A DNA stretch of 64,000 nt from Sphingobium sp. BYY-5. Its GTDB lineage: Bacteria > Pseudomonadota > Alphaproteobacteria > Sphingomonadales > Sphingomonadaceae. The stretch lies in contig NZ_JALEBH010000001.1 in NCBI RefSeq assembly GCF_022758885.1, positions 2,945,501 through 3,009,500 of the forward strand. Direction: 5' to 3'. A model generated the notes under the pieces. It made no database searches. It had not been told where the DNA came from and saw only the letters and a program-made list of their open reading frames with translations. Shown piece after piece: positions 39,599 through 49,556 of the stretch. The first letter of the stretch is position 1; every line of letters begins with the position of its first letter. A program made the position numbers and the translations under genes.

Positions 39599-41179
39599 AT
39601 GCCCAAAGTCCTTATTTCCGACAAGATGGACCCCCGCGCCGCCGCGATCTTCCGTGAGCGGGGCGTCGAGGTCGACGAAATCACCGGCAAGACCCCTGAG
39701 GAACTGATCGCCATCATCGGCGATTATGACGGCCTCGCCATCCGCAGCTCGACCAAGGTGACGAAGGCGATCCTCGACGCCGCCACCAACCTCAAGGTCA
39801 TCGGCCGCGCCGGCATCGGCGTCGACAATGTCGACATTCCCTATGCCAGCGCCAAGGGCGTGATCGTCATGAACACGCCGTTCGGCAACTCGATCACCAC
39901 CGCCGAACATGCCATCGCGCTGATGTTCGCGCTGGCCCGTCAGCTGCCCGAAGCCAATGCTCAGACGCAGCAGGGCCTGTGGCCCAAGAACGGCTTCATG
40001 GGCGTCGAAGTCACCGGCAAGACGCTGGGCCTGATCGGTGCAGGCAATATCGGCTCTATCGTCGCTGCCCGCGCGCTGGGGCTCAAGATGAAGGTCGTTG
40101 CCTTCGATCCCTTCCTGACCCCGGAACGCGCCGTTGAAATGGGCGTGGAGAAGGCGGACCTCGACACGCTGCTGGCGAAGGCCGACTTCATCACGCTGCA
40201 CACGCCGCTGACCGATCAGACCCGCAACATCCTGTCGAAGGAAAATCTCGCCAAGACCAAGAAGGGCGTGCGCATCATCAACTGCGCGCGCGGTGGCCTG
40301 ATCGACGAAGCCGCGCTCAAGGAAGCGCTGGATTCGGGTCATGTCGCTGGCGCTGCGCTCGACGTGTTCGTGCAGGAACCGGCGAAAGAATCGCCGCTGT
40401 TCGGCACCCCCAACTTCATCTGCACCCCGCATCTGGGCGCGTCGACCGACGAGGCGCAGGTCAATGTGGCGCTCCAGGTCGCCGACCAGCTTTCCGATTA
40501 TCTGCTTGATGGCGGCATCACCAATGCCCTCAACGTGCCGTCGCTGTCGGCCGAGGAAGCCCCGAAGCTCAAGCCCTATATGGCGCTGGCGGAAAAGCTG
40601 GGCAGCCTGGTCGGACAGTTGGAAGGCGACCAGATCACCGGTGTGGCGGTCGAGGTCGAGGGTCATGCCGCCGAACTCAACCAGAAGCCGATCACCGCCG
40701 CCGTTCTGGCGGGCCTGATGCGCGTCTATTCGGACACGGTGAACATGGTCAACGCGCCCTTCCTGGCGAAAGAACGCGGTCTCGATGTGCGTGAAGTTCG
40801 TCATGATCGGGAAGGCGATTACCAGACGCTGGTGCGCGTCACCGTCACCACCGCCAATGGCGACAAGTCGGTGGCAGGCACGTTGTTCGGCCATGCCCAG
40901 CCGCGTCTGGTCGAACTGTTCGGCATCAAGGTGGAGGCCGATCTCGGCGGCACCATGCTCTATATCGTCAACCAGGACGCACCGGGCTTCATCGGTCGCC
41001 TGGGTTCGACCCTGGGCGAGGCGCAGGTCAATATCGGCACCTTCCACCTTGGCCGTCGCGACCAGGGCGGTGAAGCCGTGCTGCTGCTGTCGGTAGATGG
41101 CACCGTGACGCACGCGCTCAGCGACGATGTGGGTCAGCTTGCGGGCGTGAAGCAGGTGAAGCTGCTGCGCTTCGCTTAA
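39599..41179 (+). CDS. serA: D-3-phosphoglycerate dehydrogenase (long form)
   Basis: A 526-residue enzyme for the first step of serine synthesis. The NAD-binding GAGNIGSIVAARA motif, the RG catalytic context INCARGGLIDE, Glu in DVFVQEP and His in TPHLGAST are present. The C-terminus keeps the intervening ASB domain and an ACT domain (YIVNQDAPGFIGRLG..LGEAQVNIGTFHLGR), so serine feedback is possible. AAGGAA precedes the start. Confidence 0.97.
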   Translation: MPKVLISDKMDPRAAAIFRERGVEVDEITGKTPEELIAIIGDYDGLAIRSSTKVTKAILDAATNLKVIGRAGIGVDNVDIPYASAKGVIVMNTPFGNSITTAEHAIALMFALARQLPEANAQTQQGLWPKNGFMGVEVTGKTLGLIGAGNIGSIVAARALGLKMKVVAFDPFLTPERAVEMGVEKADLDTLLAKADFITLHTPLTDQTRNILSKENLAKTKKGVRIINCARGGLIDEAALKEALDSGHVAGAALDVFVQEPAKESPLFGTPNFICTPHLGASTDEAQVNVALQVADQLSDYLLDGGITNALNVPSLSAEEAPKLKPYMALAEKLGSLVGQLEGDQITGVAVEVEGHAAELNQKPITAAVLAGLMRVYSDTVNMVNAPFLAKERGLDVREVRHDREGDYQTLVRVTVTTANGDKSVAGTLFGHAQPRLVELFGIKVEADLGGTMLYIVNQDAPGFIGRLGSTLGEAQVNIGTFHLGRRDQGGEAVLLLSVDGTVTHALSDDVGQLAGVKQVKLLRFA

Positions 41180-41200
41180 CCGGCTCCCTGAATACGTTCG

Positions 41201-41234
41201 TTCGGTTCCAGCCTGTCGAAAGGCTCGAACCGAA
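41201..41234. repeat. Extragenic hairpin between serA and hisZ
   Basis: TTCGGTTC pairs with GAACCGAA, with an inner AGCCT/AGGCT stem around GTCGAA. It differs from the repeats in the neighbouring gaps. Confidence 0.8.
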
Positions 41235-41284
41235 TGGATGTGGAGGACTGGCCAAAATCGAATAATCCGGTAAGGGCGTGTCCC

Positions 41285-42415
41285 ATGACCATGATCCCGC
41301 CCGGCCTTCTCCCCGAAGGATTGTCCGACCGTCTGCCGCCGCAGGCCGAAGCCTCTGCGCGTTTGGCGCGTCGCGTGCTCGATACGGTCGCGACCCATGG
41401 CTATGAACGGGTCATGCCCCCGCTCGCGGAGTTTGAGGATACACTGACCCAGCGCCTCAAATCCATGCGCGCGCAGGATCTGGTGCGCGCCGTCGATCCC
41501 GTCTCGCAGCGCAGCCTGGCTTTCCGCCCGGACATGACCGCCCAGGTCGGCCGCATCGCCGCCACGCGGCTGGGCAGCGCGCCGCGCCCGCTGCGCCTGT
41601 CCTATGCCGGTCCGGTCATCCGCCAGAAGGCGAACCAGCTTCGCCCTGAGCGCGAAAAACTGCAACTGGGCGCCGAATTGATCGGCAGCGACAGCGCCGC
41701 CGCTGCGGTCGAGATCGTCAATGTCGCGATCGAGGCGCTGCAGGCCGCTGGCGTTACCGGCATAACCATCGATTTCACCCTGCCTGACCTGATCGATGCA
41801 CTGGCCGCCGGTCCGCTGCCGCTTGGGCCGCAGGAGGTTGAGGCGGTGCGCGCCGAACTGGACGCCAAGGATGCGGGCGCGCTCGCTGCGATCGGCCCGG
41901 CGGCGGCCGCCTATCTGCCGCTGATCGAGGCGACCGGCCCCTTCCACGCCGCGATGGAGCGGCTGGAGGCGTTCAGCGCGCAGTTGGGCGGTGCGATCGA
42001 CAGCCGCATCGCGGGCCTGCGGGCCATCGTAAAACCGATCGGCTGGGACATCACCCTGACGCTCGATCCCACCGAACGGCACGGCTTCGAATTCCAGAAC
42101 TGGTTCGGCTTCTCGATCTTTGCCGAAGGCTTCATTGGCGAGATCGGCCGGGGCGGCAGCTATGCCATCGCGCGCGCCGACGGGGCGGATGAACCGGCGA
42201 TGGGTTTTTCGCTCTATCCCGATCCGCTGATCGACGCCGGTTTCGGTGGCGAAAGTCCGAAGCGCCTGTTCCTGCCGCTGGGCCATGACGCCGCGCGCGC
42301 GGTCGAACTGCGCGCGCAAGGCTGGCACACCGTTGCGGCCCTGTCCGGGGACGAAGACGGCGCGGCGCAGCGCTGCTCCCACTGGCTGGATGGCGCGCAC
42401 CCCCGCGCCTATTGA
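41285..42415 (+). CDS. hisZ: ATP phosphoribosyltransferase regulatory subunit
   Basis: A 376-residue HisZ begun at 41285. It has the class-II synthetase-like fold of HisRS but not all synthetase motifs: GYERVMPPLAEFEDTL, FRPDMTAQVGRIAATRL, RLSYAGPVIRQ, and later TLDPTERHGFEFQNWFGFSIFA and GRGGSYA. HisZ is the partner of short-form HisG in histidine synthesis; no hisG lies in this window. Confidence 0.93.
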   Translation: MTMIPPGLLPEGLSDRLPPQAEASARLARRVLDTVATHGYERVMPPLAEFEDTLTQRLKSMRAQDLVRAVDPVSQRSLAFRPDMTAQVGRIAATRLGSAPRPLRLSYAGPVIRQKANQLRPEREKLQLGAELIGSDSAAAAVEIVNVAIEALQAAGVTGITIDFTLPDLIDALAAGPLPLGPQEVEAVRAELDAKDAGALAAIGPAAAAYLPLIEATGPFHAAMERLEAFSAQLGGAIDSRIAGLRAIVKPIGWDITLTLDPTERHGFEFQNWFGFSIFAEGFIGEIGRGGSYAIARADGADEPAMGFSLYPDPLIDAGFGGESPKRLFLPLGHDAARAVELRAQGWHTVAALSGDEDGAAQRCSHWLDGAHPRAY

Positions 42416-42483
42416 CTTGACTTCACCGGGGCAGCGCGGCTAACGCGCGCCCCGCACAGGGCGCACGGCGTCCATCCTATCCT

Positions 42484-42520
42484 ACCGGCATGTCGAGTCC
42501 CGTCGAAGGGCATGGCCGGT
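42484..42520. repeat. Extragenic hairpin between hisZ and purA
   Basis: ACCGGCATG and CATGGCCGGT form an interrupted stem around a TCGAGTCCCGTCGAAGG loop that itself pairs in part. It lies 28 bp before purA. Confidence 0.7.
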
Positions 42521-42547
42521 CCGCGCGGCGGGCGGAGGACTGTATCT

Positions 42548-43837
42548 GTGGCAAATGTGACCGTGATCGGCGCCCAATGGGGTGACGAAGGCAAGGGCAA
42601 GATCGTCGACTGGCTGTCGGAACGGGCCGATGTCGTCGCGCGCTTCCAGGGTGGCCATAATGCCGGCCATACGCTGGTCGTGGGTGAGAAGGTCTACAAG
42701 CTTTCGTTGCTTCCTTCGGGCATCGTGCGCGGTACGCTGTCGGTCATCGGCAATGGCGTGGTGCTCGACCCTTGGCATTTCCGTGACGAAGTCGCGAAGC
42801 TGAAGGGGCAGGGGGTCGAAATCACACCCGACAACCTCCAGATCGCCGAAACCTGCCCGCTGATCCTGCCCTTCCACCGTGACCTGGACGGCCTGCGCGA
42901 GGATGCGTCGGGCGCCGGCAAGATCGGCACGACCCGTCGCGGCATTGGCCCGGCCTATGAGGACAAGGTTGGCCGCCGCGCCATCCGCGTCTGCGATCTG
43001 GCGCATCTGGATGATCTCGACCTTCAGGTCGACCGTCTGACCGCCCATCATGATGCGCTGCGCGCCGGTTTCGGCGAAGCGCCGATCGATCGCGCCGCGC
43101 TGATGGCGGACCTTCGCGAGATCGCCGATTTCATCCTGCCCTTCGTGAAGCCCGTCTGGCTGACGCTCAACAAGGCGAAGGCGGACGGCAAGCGCATCCT
43201 GTTCGAGGGCGCCCAGGGCACTTTGCTCGACATCGATCATGGCACCTATCCCTTCGTCACCTCGTCCAACACGGTCGCGGGCACGGCGGCGAGCGGCACC
43301 GGCCTTGGTCCGAACGGCGCGGGTTTCGTGCTGGCGATCGTCAAGGCCTATACCACCCGCGTCGGTTCCGGTCCCTTCCCGACCGAACTGGAAGACGCCA
43401 CCGGCCAGCGGCTGGGCGAGCGGGGCCATGAATTCGGCACCGTCACCGGGCGCAAGCGCCGCTGCGGCTGGTTCGACGCCGTGCTGGTGCGCCAGTCGGT
43501 CGCGGTTTCCGGCGTCACCGGCATCGCGCTCACCAAGCTCGATGTGCTGGACGGCTTCGACGAACTGAAGATCTGTGTCGGCTACAAGATTGGCGAGCAG
43601 CGCTTCGATTATCTTCCCGCCCATGCGCAGGACCAGGCCAAGGCGGAACCAATCTATGAAACGATCGGCGGCTGGCACGAAACCACCGCCGGCGCGCGGA
43701 GCTGGGCCGAACTCCCAGCGCAGGCGATCAAATATATCCGCCGTATCGAGGAACTGATCGGCTGCCCGGTCACGCTCGTCTCCACCAGCCCGGAACGCGA
43801 CGACACCATTCTCGTCCGCGATCCCTTCGCGGATTAA
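42548..43837 (+). CDS. purA: Adenylosuccinate synthase
   Basis: A 429-residue enzyme converting IMP and aspartate to adenylosuccinate with GTP. I choose the GTG at 42548, which follows GGAGGA and opens the conserved [20 protein letters not shown]-loop at once. Other signatures: [39 protein letters not shown] and [15 protein letters not shown]. It ends 5 bp before a small DNA-binding-type gene. Confidence 0.97.
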   Translation: MANVTVIGAQWGDEGKGKIVDWLSERADVVARFQGGHNAGHTLVVGEKVYKLSLLPSGIVRGTLSVIGNGVVLDPWHFRDEVAKLKGQGVEITPDNLQIAETCPLILPFHRDLDGLREDASGAGKIGTTRRGIGPAYEDKVGRRAIRVCDLAHLDDLDLQVDRLTAHHDALRAGFGEAPIDRAALMADLREIADFILPFVKPVWLTLNKAKADGKRILFEGAQGTLLDIDHGTYPFVTSSNTVAGTAASGTGLGPNGAGFVLAIVKAYTTRVGSGPFPTELEDATGQRLGERGHEFGTVTGRKRRCGWFDAVLVRQSVAVSGVTGIALTKLDVLDGFDELKICVGYKIGEQRFDYLPAHAQDQAKAEPIYETIGGWHETTAGARSWAELPAQAIKYIRRIEELIGCPVTLVSTSPERDDTILVRDPFAD

Positions 43838-43842
43838 GGGCG

Positions 43843-44025
43843 ATGGGCGAACAACGCTTCGAACGCCACAAGCAGCCCTGGACCCAGGACGAGATCCAGA
43901 AGCTGCACACACTGGCCAAGAAAGGCATGGCGCTCAAAGCCATCGCCAAGGCGCTGACCCGCAGCGAGGAATCGGTCAAGACCCGCGCCAAGCAGGATGG
44001 GCTGCCGATCGCCAAGCTGCGCTAA
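43843..44025 (+). CDS. Small SANT/Myb-like helix-turn-helix protein
   Basis: A 60-residue basic protein that begins 5 bp after purA, so probably co-transcribed. WTQDEIQKLHTLAKKGMALKAIAKALTRSEESVKTRAKQDGL has the tryptophan and three-helix spacing of SANT/Myb-like DNA-binding folds. The role is unknown. Confidence 0.7.
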   Translation: MGEQRFERHKQPWTQDEIQKLHTLAKKGMALKAIAKALTRSEESVKTRAKQDGLPIAKLR

Positions 44026-44108
44026 GCTGTTTCCGTTCGGGCCGCTCCGGTCTGGACGCTGCCGAATAGCCATGCGAAGACCGCCCTGCACCAATTGGGA
44101 GGCTTTGC

Positions 44109-44678
44109 ATGGCGCTCGACATCCTCGTCCTTTACGGTTCCTATCGCCGGGGGCGGCTGGGCATCCGGCTTGCCGACTATCTCATCCGGGGTTTCGAAGG
44201 GCTGGGCCACCAGGCTGAACTGATCGACGCCAAAGCGGTCGACTTGCCCATGCTCGACCTGCGCTACAGCGACTATCCGCCCGGCGACGCGCCCGCCGCC
44301 ATGGCCAGGCTGGCCGAACGTCTTACCGCCGCCGATGCCTTCGTCTTCGTCGCGGGCGAATATAATCGCGGTGTGCAGCCGGGCCTCAAAAATCTGGTCG
44401 ATCATTATCTCAAGGAGTTCGATCGTCGGCCGGCTGCGATCGCCAGCTATTCGATGGGGCGCTTCGCCGGGGTCAACAGCCATGCCGACTGGACGGTGAC
44501 GCTGACGGCGATGGGCATGGCGGTGGTGCCCGAACGGCTGAGCGTCGGCCAGATCGGTCAGACCCTGAACGAACAGGCCCAACCGCAGGGAGAGGGTGGC
44601 GCGGCGCTGGAACGGGGTTTTGCCGGTTTTGCGAGAAACCTCATCTGGTGGGCGGAGGCGGCTAAGGCCGCGCGTTGA
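44109..44678 (+). CDS. NADPH-dependent FMN reductase-family protein
   Basis: A 189-residue flavodoxin-fold protein: LYGSYRRGRLGIRLADY phosphate loop for FMN, then FVFVAGEYNRGVQPGLKNLVDHY and ASYSMGRFAGVNSH. The GEYN segment is typical of NADPH-dependent FMN reductases and quinone reductases. Its last 17 bases overlap the convergent membrane-protein gene. Confidence 0.88.
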   Translation: MALDILVLYGSYRRGRLGIRLADYLIRGFEGLGHQAELIDAKAVDLPMLDLRYSDYPPGDAPAAMARLAERLTAADAFVFVAGEYNRGVQPGLKNLVDHYLKEFDRRPAAIASYSMGRFAGVNSHADWTVTLTAMGMAVVPERLSVGQIGQTLNEQAQPQGEGGAALERGFAGFARNLIWWAEAAKAAR

Positions 44679-45267
44679 ACCGGCCGTCGATCCAGACCCA
44701 TATATAGCCTGCCGCCACGAAACCGATGGCGATCAGCAGGGCATTCAGCAGCACCTGGCCGATTCCCAGTTGAGCGATATTGATGAAGGGATAGGCATAT
44801 TTGCCCTCCACCACGCCGCGTAGTAGAGCATAGGGCAGATAGGCGGTGGGGAAGAGCGCCCAGGCCCAGGGATCGCGCCATCCCAACCTTCCCTTACGTG
44901 CGAAGAGCAGCCACCAGAGCGGCGCCAGCACGGGCGTGACCTTATGCAGCAGCGTGTCCGCGAGCAGCGTGCCGCCGCTCAGGGACAGCAGGCCGCGCAG
45001 CAGCAGGCCGTAGATGATGCCGACCAGCAGGATCGCCAGCAGCACCCCGCCAAGCCATCGTGGCGTTACCTGTCGGCCCAGCGCGATCGCGGCGAAGGTC
45101 AGGACGACTGCGACATTGGTCAGCACGGTGAAGAAGCGCAGCAATATCCAAAGCGTTTCGCCCACCGACCCGTTCTGCGCGAAGGTCGCATCGAACTGAA
45201 TGATGAGGCCAGCCAGCCCCGTCAGCGCGATGAGGGCGGCACCCATCCGTCCGATCATGTTCGTCAT
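44662..45267 (-). CDS. Pr6Pr-family membrane protein
   Basis: A 201-residue membrane protein begun at 45267, with GAGGAG upstream; longer readings have no signal. It has six or so helices. Segments FDATFAQNGSV, RFFTVLTNVAVV, LLLRGLLSLSGGTLLADTLLHKVTPVL and WALFPTAYLPYALLRG match the Pr6Pr family of integral proteins of unknown role. Confidence 0.8.
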   Translation of the reverse strand: MTNMIGRMGAALIALTGLAGLIIQFDATFAQNGSVGETLWILLRFFTVLTNVAVVLTFAAIALGRQVTPRWLGGVLLAILLVGIIYGLLLRGLLSLSGGTLLADTLLHKVTPVLAPLWWLLFARKGRLGWRDPWAWALFPTAYLPYALLRGVVEGKYAYPFINIAQLGIGQVLLNALLIAIGFVAAGYIWVWIDGRFNARP

Positions 45268-45470
45268 GCCCGCATGCTCCTCACCGGATGCTATCACGGT
45301 GGCGTCGATTGGGCACGCATCGCTGGCCATGGACTTCTCCCGCTGCACCTCTGTTTAACGAGCCATGCTGTTGCAGGTTGCGCGCGCGGCAATATTTCGT
45401 TGCGTTACGGCATCAAGGGAGCATTTCTGCGCATTGGCGCGTTGCCGCAATCCCTGTCCCGGAGCCTCGC

Positions 45471-46355
45471 ATGATCGTCGATCCCGTTCCCAATATGCGC
45501 CGGCTAGCGTCCGAAGTGTGGAAACCGCTGACGGCGCTGTTCGTCTGGGACTGCGCGGTCACGATCGCTTATTATGTCCTGCCCTTCAAGGCGCCCTCCT
45601 TGCCGCTCACCATCTTTGGTTCAGCGCTGGCGCTGTTTCTGGGGTTTCGGTCGAACAGCGCCTACCAACGCTGGTGGGAAGGGCGCGTGCTCTGGGGGGC
45701 GATGATTAACGCTTCGCGCAACCTTGCGCGCGCGACCCGCAACTTCCTGCCGGACACGGAAGCGGACAGCTTGAAGCGGGAAATCGTCATGCGCCAGATC
45801 GCCTATGTGAATGCGCTGCGTTGCCAGCTTCGCCGCCAGCCGATCGGTGAAGAGGTGACGGCCTTCCTTCAGGAACGCGACAAGACACACGCGCTGGCCC
45901 GCGCCAATGCCGCCAACGGCTTGCTCGACAGTACCGGCCGGCGGATCGACATCGCCCGGCGGGAGGGGTGGCTCGACACGATCCAGCAGACGCAGATGGA
46001 GGCGGTGCTGGTCGACATCGCCAATGCGCAGGGCGGCATGGAGCGGCTCAAGAACACGCCGCTGCCGTTCCAATATCGTTTCCTGCCGATCCTCTTCACC
46101 CATATTTTCTGCGTCCTCCTGCCGATCGGGCTGGTGGAATCGCTGGGATTCGCCACACCGCTGGGATCAACGGTGGCGGGTCTCATGTTCCTGGCGGTGC
46201 TGCGGATCGGCGACGACCTGGTCGATCCATTCGACAATAGCGTGCATGACGTGCCGCTGACGGCCATGTGCCGGACGATCGAGATCGATCTGCTCCAGTC
46301 GATCGGTGATCCAGCCCCCGATCCGGTTAAACCGGTCCGGGGAGTGTTATGGTGA
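45471..46355 (+). CDS. Bestrophin-family channel protein
   Basis: A 294-residue protein begun at 45471. It shows the bacterial bestrophin pattern: VWDCAVTIAYY, the first helix region, LGFRSNSAYQRWWEGRVLWGAMINASRNLAR, and near the end GLVESLGFATPLGSTVAGLMFLAVLRIGDDLVDPFDN with the acidic Ca-clasp-like segment. These form pentameric ion channels in the inner membrane. The longer upstream frame is not used because it lacks any conserved sequence. Confidence 0.9.
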   Translation: MIVDPVPNMRRLASEVWKPLTALFVWDCAVTIAYYVLPFKAPSLPLTIFGSALALFLGFRSNSAYQRWWEGRVLWGAMINASRNLARATRNFLPDTEADSLKREIVMRQIAYVNALRCQLRRQPIGEEVTAFLQERDKTHALARANAANGLLDSTGRRIDIARREGWLDTIQQTQMEAVLVDIANAQGGMERLKNTPLPFQYRFLPILFTHIFCVLLPIGLVESLGFATPLGSTVAGLMFLAVLRIGDDLVDPFDNSVHDVPLTAMCRTIEIDLLQSIGDPAPDPVKPVRGVLW

Positions 46356-46372
46356 GCTGAGCTATATGTTCC

Positions 46373-47704
46373 TCAGCCCTTCCGTTCATCGTCCACCATG
46401 TCGGACGCCAGCTCCAGGCCCGCGCGACCGTGCGCGGTCGTGTGGGCCGGCGCCTTGGGATGGGGCACGTCGATCGGCTCCTCGACCTCCAGCATCCCTT
46501 CCCATTTGGTGATGACCGACGTGGCGATGGCGTTGCCCAGCACGTTGGTGGCGGTGCGGCCCATGTCCATGAAATGGTCGACCGCCAGAATGAAGGCGAC
46601 ACCCTCGACCGGCAGGTCGAACTGGCCCAGCGTTGCCGCGACGACGACCAGTGACGCGCGCGGTACGGCGGCGATGCCCTTGCTCGTTACCATCAGCACC
46701 AGCAGGATGGTGATCTGGGTCGCGATCGGCAGGTCGATGCCATAGGCTTGCGCGATGAAGATGGTCGCGAAGGCCGCGTACATCATCGACCCGTCCAGGT
46801 TGAAGCTGTAGCCCAGCGGCAGCACGAAGCTGTAGATGCGGCGCGGCACGCCGAAGCGGTCGAGCTGCTCCAGCATCTTGGGATAGGCCGCTTCGGACGA
46901 AGCGGTCGAGAAGGCGATCAGGATCGGTTCGCGAACATAGCGGATCAGCTTGAACATCCGCTTGCCCAGGAAGATCGAGCCAGCCCCGAACAGCAGCAGC
47001 CACAGGCAGAAGAGCGCGATATAAAATTCGCCGACCAGCGCGCCATAGGTTTTGAGGACGCCCAGCCCCTGCACCGTTACCGACGAGGCGAGCGCGCCGA
47101 ACACCGCGAAGGGGGCGACGCGCATGACATAACCCGTCACCTGCAGCATCAGTTCGACCATCGCCTCGATCACGGTGACGATCGGCTTGCCCCTGTCGCC
47201 GATGGCGGTGAGGGCAACGCCCACGAACAGTGAGAAGACGACGATCTGCAGGATCGAATTTTCCGCCATGGCCCCGATCATGGAGGTCGGGAAGACGTGC
47301 AGGATGAAATCGCGGAAATTGAGCGCTTCGGTGTTAACGCCCGATTCGGCGCCCGATCGGACCAGGTTCAGCCCTTCGCCCGGCGCAAAGAAATTGACGA
47401 AGATCAGGCCCAGGGTCAGCGAGATCAGACTGGCGATGATGAACCAGGCGAGCGCGCGCCCGCCGATCCGCCCCAGCGCTGCGCTGTCGCCCATATGGGC
47501 GATGCCCGCGACCAGCGTGGAAAAGACCAACGGCGCGATAATCATCTTGATCAGGTGGAGGAAGATGTCGGCCAGAAGGTGGAAATATCCCGCCACATCC
47601 TTGGCCAACGTTTCGTCCCCGCCAATCAGCAGATTGGCCACGAAGCCCGTCAGCACCCCCAGGACCATGCCGATGAGGATGAAGGCCGTCAGTCTGTTTC
47701 GCAT
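46373..47704 (-). CDS. Dicarboxylate/amino-acid:cation symporter (DAACS family)
   Basis: A 443-residue transporter begun at ATG 47704 with AGAGGA upstream. The family signatures are present: IKMIIAPLVFSTLVAGIAHMGD, FSTASSEAAYPKMLEQL (the serine-rich reentrant loop), LPLGYSFNLDGSMMYA (NLDG for Na and substrate binding) and VDHFMDMGRTATNVLGNAIAT. It should take up C4-dicarboxylates, glutamate or aspartate with Na+ or H+. It is convergent with the bestrophin gene. Confidence 0.93.
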   Translation of the reverse strand: MRNRLTAFILIGMVLGVLTGFVANLLIGGDETLAKDVAGYFHLLADIFLHLIKMIIAPLVFSTLVAGIAHMGDSAALGRIGGRALAWFIIASLISLTLGLIFVNFFAPGEGLNLVRSGAESGVNTEALNFRDFILHVFPTSMIGAMAENSILQIVVFSLFVGVALTAIGDRGKPIVTVIEAMVELMLQVTGYVMRVAPFAVFGALASSVTVQGLGVLKTYGALVGEFYIALFCLWLLLFGAGSIFLGKRMFKLIRYVREPILIAFSTASSEAAYPKMLEQLDRFGVPRRIYSFVLPLGYSFNLDGSMMYAAFATIFIAQAYGIDLPIATQITILLVLMVTSKGIAAVPRASLVVVAATLGQFDLPVEGVAFILAVDHFMDMGRTATNVLGNAIATSVITKWEGMLEVEEPIDVPHPKAPAHTTAHGRAGLELASDMVDDERKG

Positions 47705-47887
47705 CAAATTCCTCTAAGGCCGTCCGTGGACGCACCCCTGCCTTATTTTTACGTCTGTCAGGCGACACCTAACAGGCGCATGGGCCACCCGCAATCGGCG
47801 CGCGTGTCCAGTCGCACGGGGAAAGACGAAGCAGCGACCGCTTTCCGCCCCCGATTTTTCGATCCATCCCGGCGTTAACGGCAAATG

Positions 47888-48463
47888 TCAGGGATAGAGG
47901 AGGCCTTCGCGCCAGCCATTGCCGATATGTTCGAACAGCCGCCGTTCGTGCAGCCGATGCTCGCGATCCTGCCAGAACTCGATCCGTTCGGGGATAACAC
48001 GGAAGCCCGACCAGTGCGGCGGCCGCGGCACCGGAATGCCTTCGAACCGGGCGCTGACATCGCTGAATCGGTCCATGAAAATCTGCCGGTCGGATAGCGG
48101 CCGCGACTGGTCGGAGGCCCAGGCGCCAAGTTGGCTGTCGCGGCTGCGCGTCGCGAAATAAGCGTCGGCGGTGGCGTTATCGACCGGCTCGACCGGTCCT
48201 TCGATCCGGATCTGGCGACGCAGCGATTTCCAATGGAAGAGCAGCGCCGCATGGGGATTGTCCAACAGCTCGCCTGCCTTGCGCCCCTCGAAATTGGTGT
48301 AGAAGAGGAAACCGTCCGGCCCGTGCCCCTTCAACAGCACCATCCGTGCCGCCGGTCGTCCGCGCGCATCGGCGGTGGCCAGCGTCATGGCGCTGCTGTC
48401 ATGCGGTTCGGTCTCGCGTGCTTGCGCGTACCATTCGTCGAACAAGGCGAAGGGATCGGTCAT
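47888..48463 (-). CDS. pdxH: Pyridoxamine 5'-phosphate oxidase
   Basis: A 191-residue FMN enzyme making pyridoxal 5'-phosphate. Key segments are AMTLATADARGRPAARMVLLKG, FYTNFEGRKAGEL, ALLFHWKSLRRQIRIEG, and the C-terminal WSGFRVIPERIEFWQ...LHERRLFE. Length is slightly short at the N-terminus but complete in the core. Confidence 0.95.
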   Translation of the reverse strand: MTDPFALFDEWYAQARETEPHDSSAMTLATADARGRPAARMVLLKGHGPDGFLFYTNFEGRKAGELLDNPHAALLFHWKSLRRQIRIEGPVEPVDNATADAYFATRSRDSQLGAWASDQSRPLSDRQIFMDRFSDVSARFEGIPVPRPPHWSGFRVIPERIEFWQDREHRLHERRLFEHIGNGWREGLLYP

Positions 48464-48623
48464 CCCCGCTTCTTAGGCAAGAGGCGCAGGACTGTCGATA
48501 AGCGGAAGCCCGATCGCGCCGGGAGCTTGCCGGATGCTGTGGTTGCGCCATCCTCTGCTTGAATGTCCGCGCGGCTTCGTCCACATAGTCGGCAAGTGAT
48601 GCTTTTGTGCAACAGGTAGACGA

Positions 48624-49541
48624 ATGGCCGATCCCTATTCCACCCTGGGCGTAGCCCGCAACGCCAGCGAAGCGGAGATCAAGTCCGCCTATCGCAAGCT
48701 GGCGAAAGAGCTGCATCCCGACCGGAACAAGGACAATCCGAAGGCGGCTGAGAAATTCTCGACCGCGACCAACGCCTATGACCTGCTGTCGGACAAGGAC
48801 AAGCGCGCCCGTTTCGACCGGGGCGAGATTGACGGCGACGGCAATCCGACCGCGCCCTTCGGTTTTGGTGGAGGCGGGGGTGGCGGCCCTCGCGGGCGTC
48901 CGGGCGGCTTCGAGTTCAATGAAGGCGGCGCGGACTTCGGCGATATTTTCGAGGGGCTGTTCGGCGGCGCGGGGCGGCGTGCGACCGGGGGTGGCGGCTT
49001 TGGCCGGCAAGCGCCGCCGCAGAAGGGCGCAAACGTCAACTATCGGCTTGCGGTGCAGTTTATCGACGCGGCGATCCTTGCACCCCAGCGCATCACCCTG
49101 CAGGACGGCAAGACGATTGACCTGAAGCTTCCCGCCGGGGTGGAGAGCGGGACGCAGATGCGCCTGTCAGGCAAAGGGCAGGCGGGGCCGGGCGGCGCGG
49201 GTGACGCGATCGTCACCATCGACGTGAAGCCGCATCCCTTCTTCAGGCGCGACGGCGACAATGTGCTGCTTGATCTGCCCATCACCCTGGGCGAGGCAGT
49301 GAAGGGCGGCAAGGTCAAGGTGCCCACGGTCGATGGTCCGGTGATGCTGGGCGTGACGCCTGGCGCGACTTCGGGCAAGACGTTGCGCCTGCGTGGCAAG
49401 GGCTTCACCGGCAAGGACGGCCATCGCGGCGACCAGCTCGTCACCCTGCAGATCGACGTGCCGGCCGACGATCCGGCGATCCAGGCGCTGGTCGAAGGCT
49501 GGCAGGACGCACGGGCGGTGCGCGCCCATCTGGGCGTCTGA
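48624..49541 (+). CDS. DnaJ-family co-chaperone (type II, no zinc finger)
   Basis: A 305-residue protein. The J domain at 1-67 has [13 protein letters not shown] and the HPD in [12 protein letters not shown] Gly/Phe-rich linker (about 72-130) follows, then the two client-binding beta domains ([37 protein letters not shown]) without a Cys-rich zinc region. It resembles CbpA-type proteins that stimulate DnaK. Confidence 0.92.
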   Translation: MADPYSTLGVARNASEAEIKSAYRKLAKELHPDRNKDNPKAAEKFSTATNAYDLLSDKDKRARFDRGEIDGDGNPTAPFGFGGGGGGGPRGRPGGFEFNEGGADFGDIFEGLFGGAGRRATGGGGFGRQAPPQKGANVNYRLAVQFIDAAILAPQRITLQDGKTIDLKLPAGVESGTQMRLSGKGQAGPGGAGDAIVTIDVKPHPFFRRDGDNVLLDLPITLGEAVKGGKVKVPTVDGPVMLGVTPGATSGKTLRLRGKGFTGKDGHRGDQLVTLQIDVPADDPAIQALVEGWQDARAVRAHLGV

Positions 49542-49556
49542 TGCGTTAGGCGCGGG

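Noticed and set aside
39563..42400. 945-codon open frame opposite serA and hisZ
   Set aside because: Antisense to two well-recognised enzymes, with no domain of its own; an effect of codon bias.
48776..49125. Short frames on both strands within the DnaJ-family gene
   Set aside because: They follow the Gly-rich linker in other frames and have Pro/Ser-rich shadow composition.
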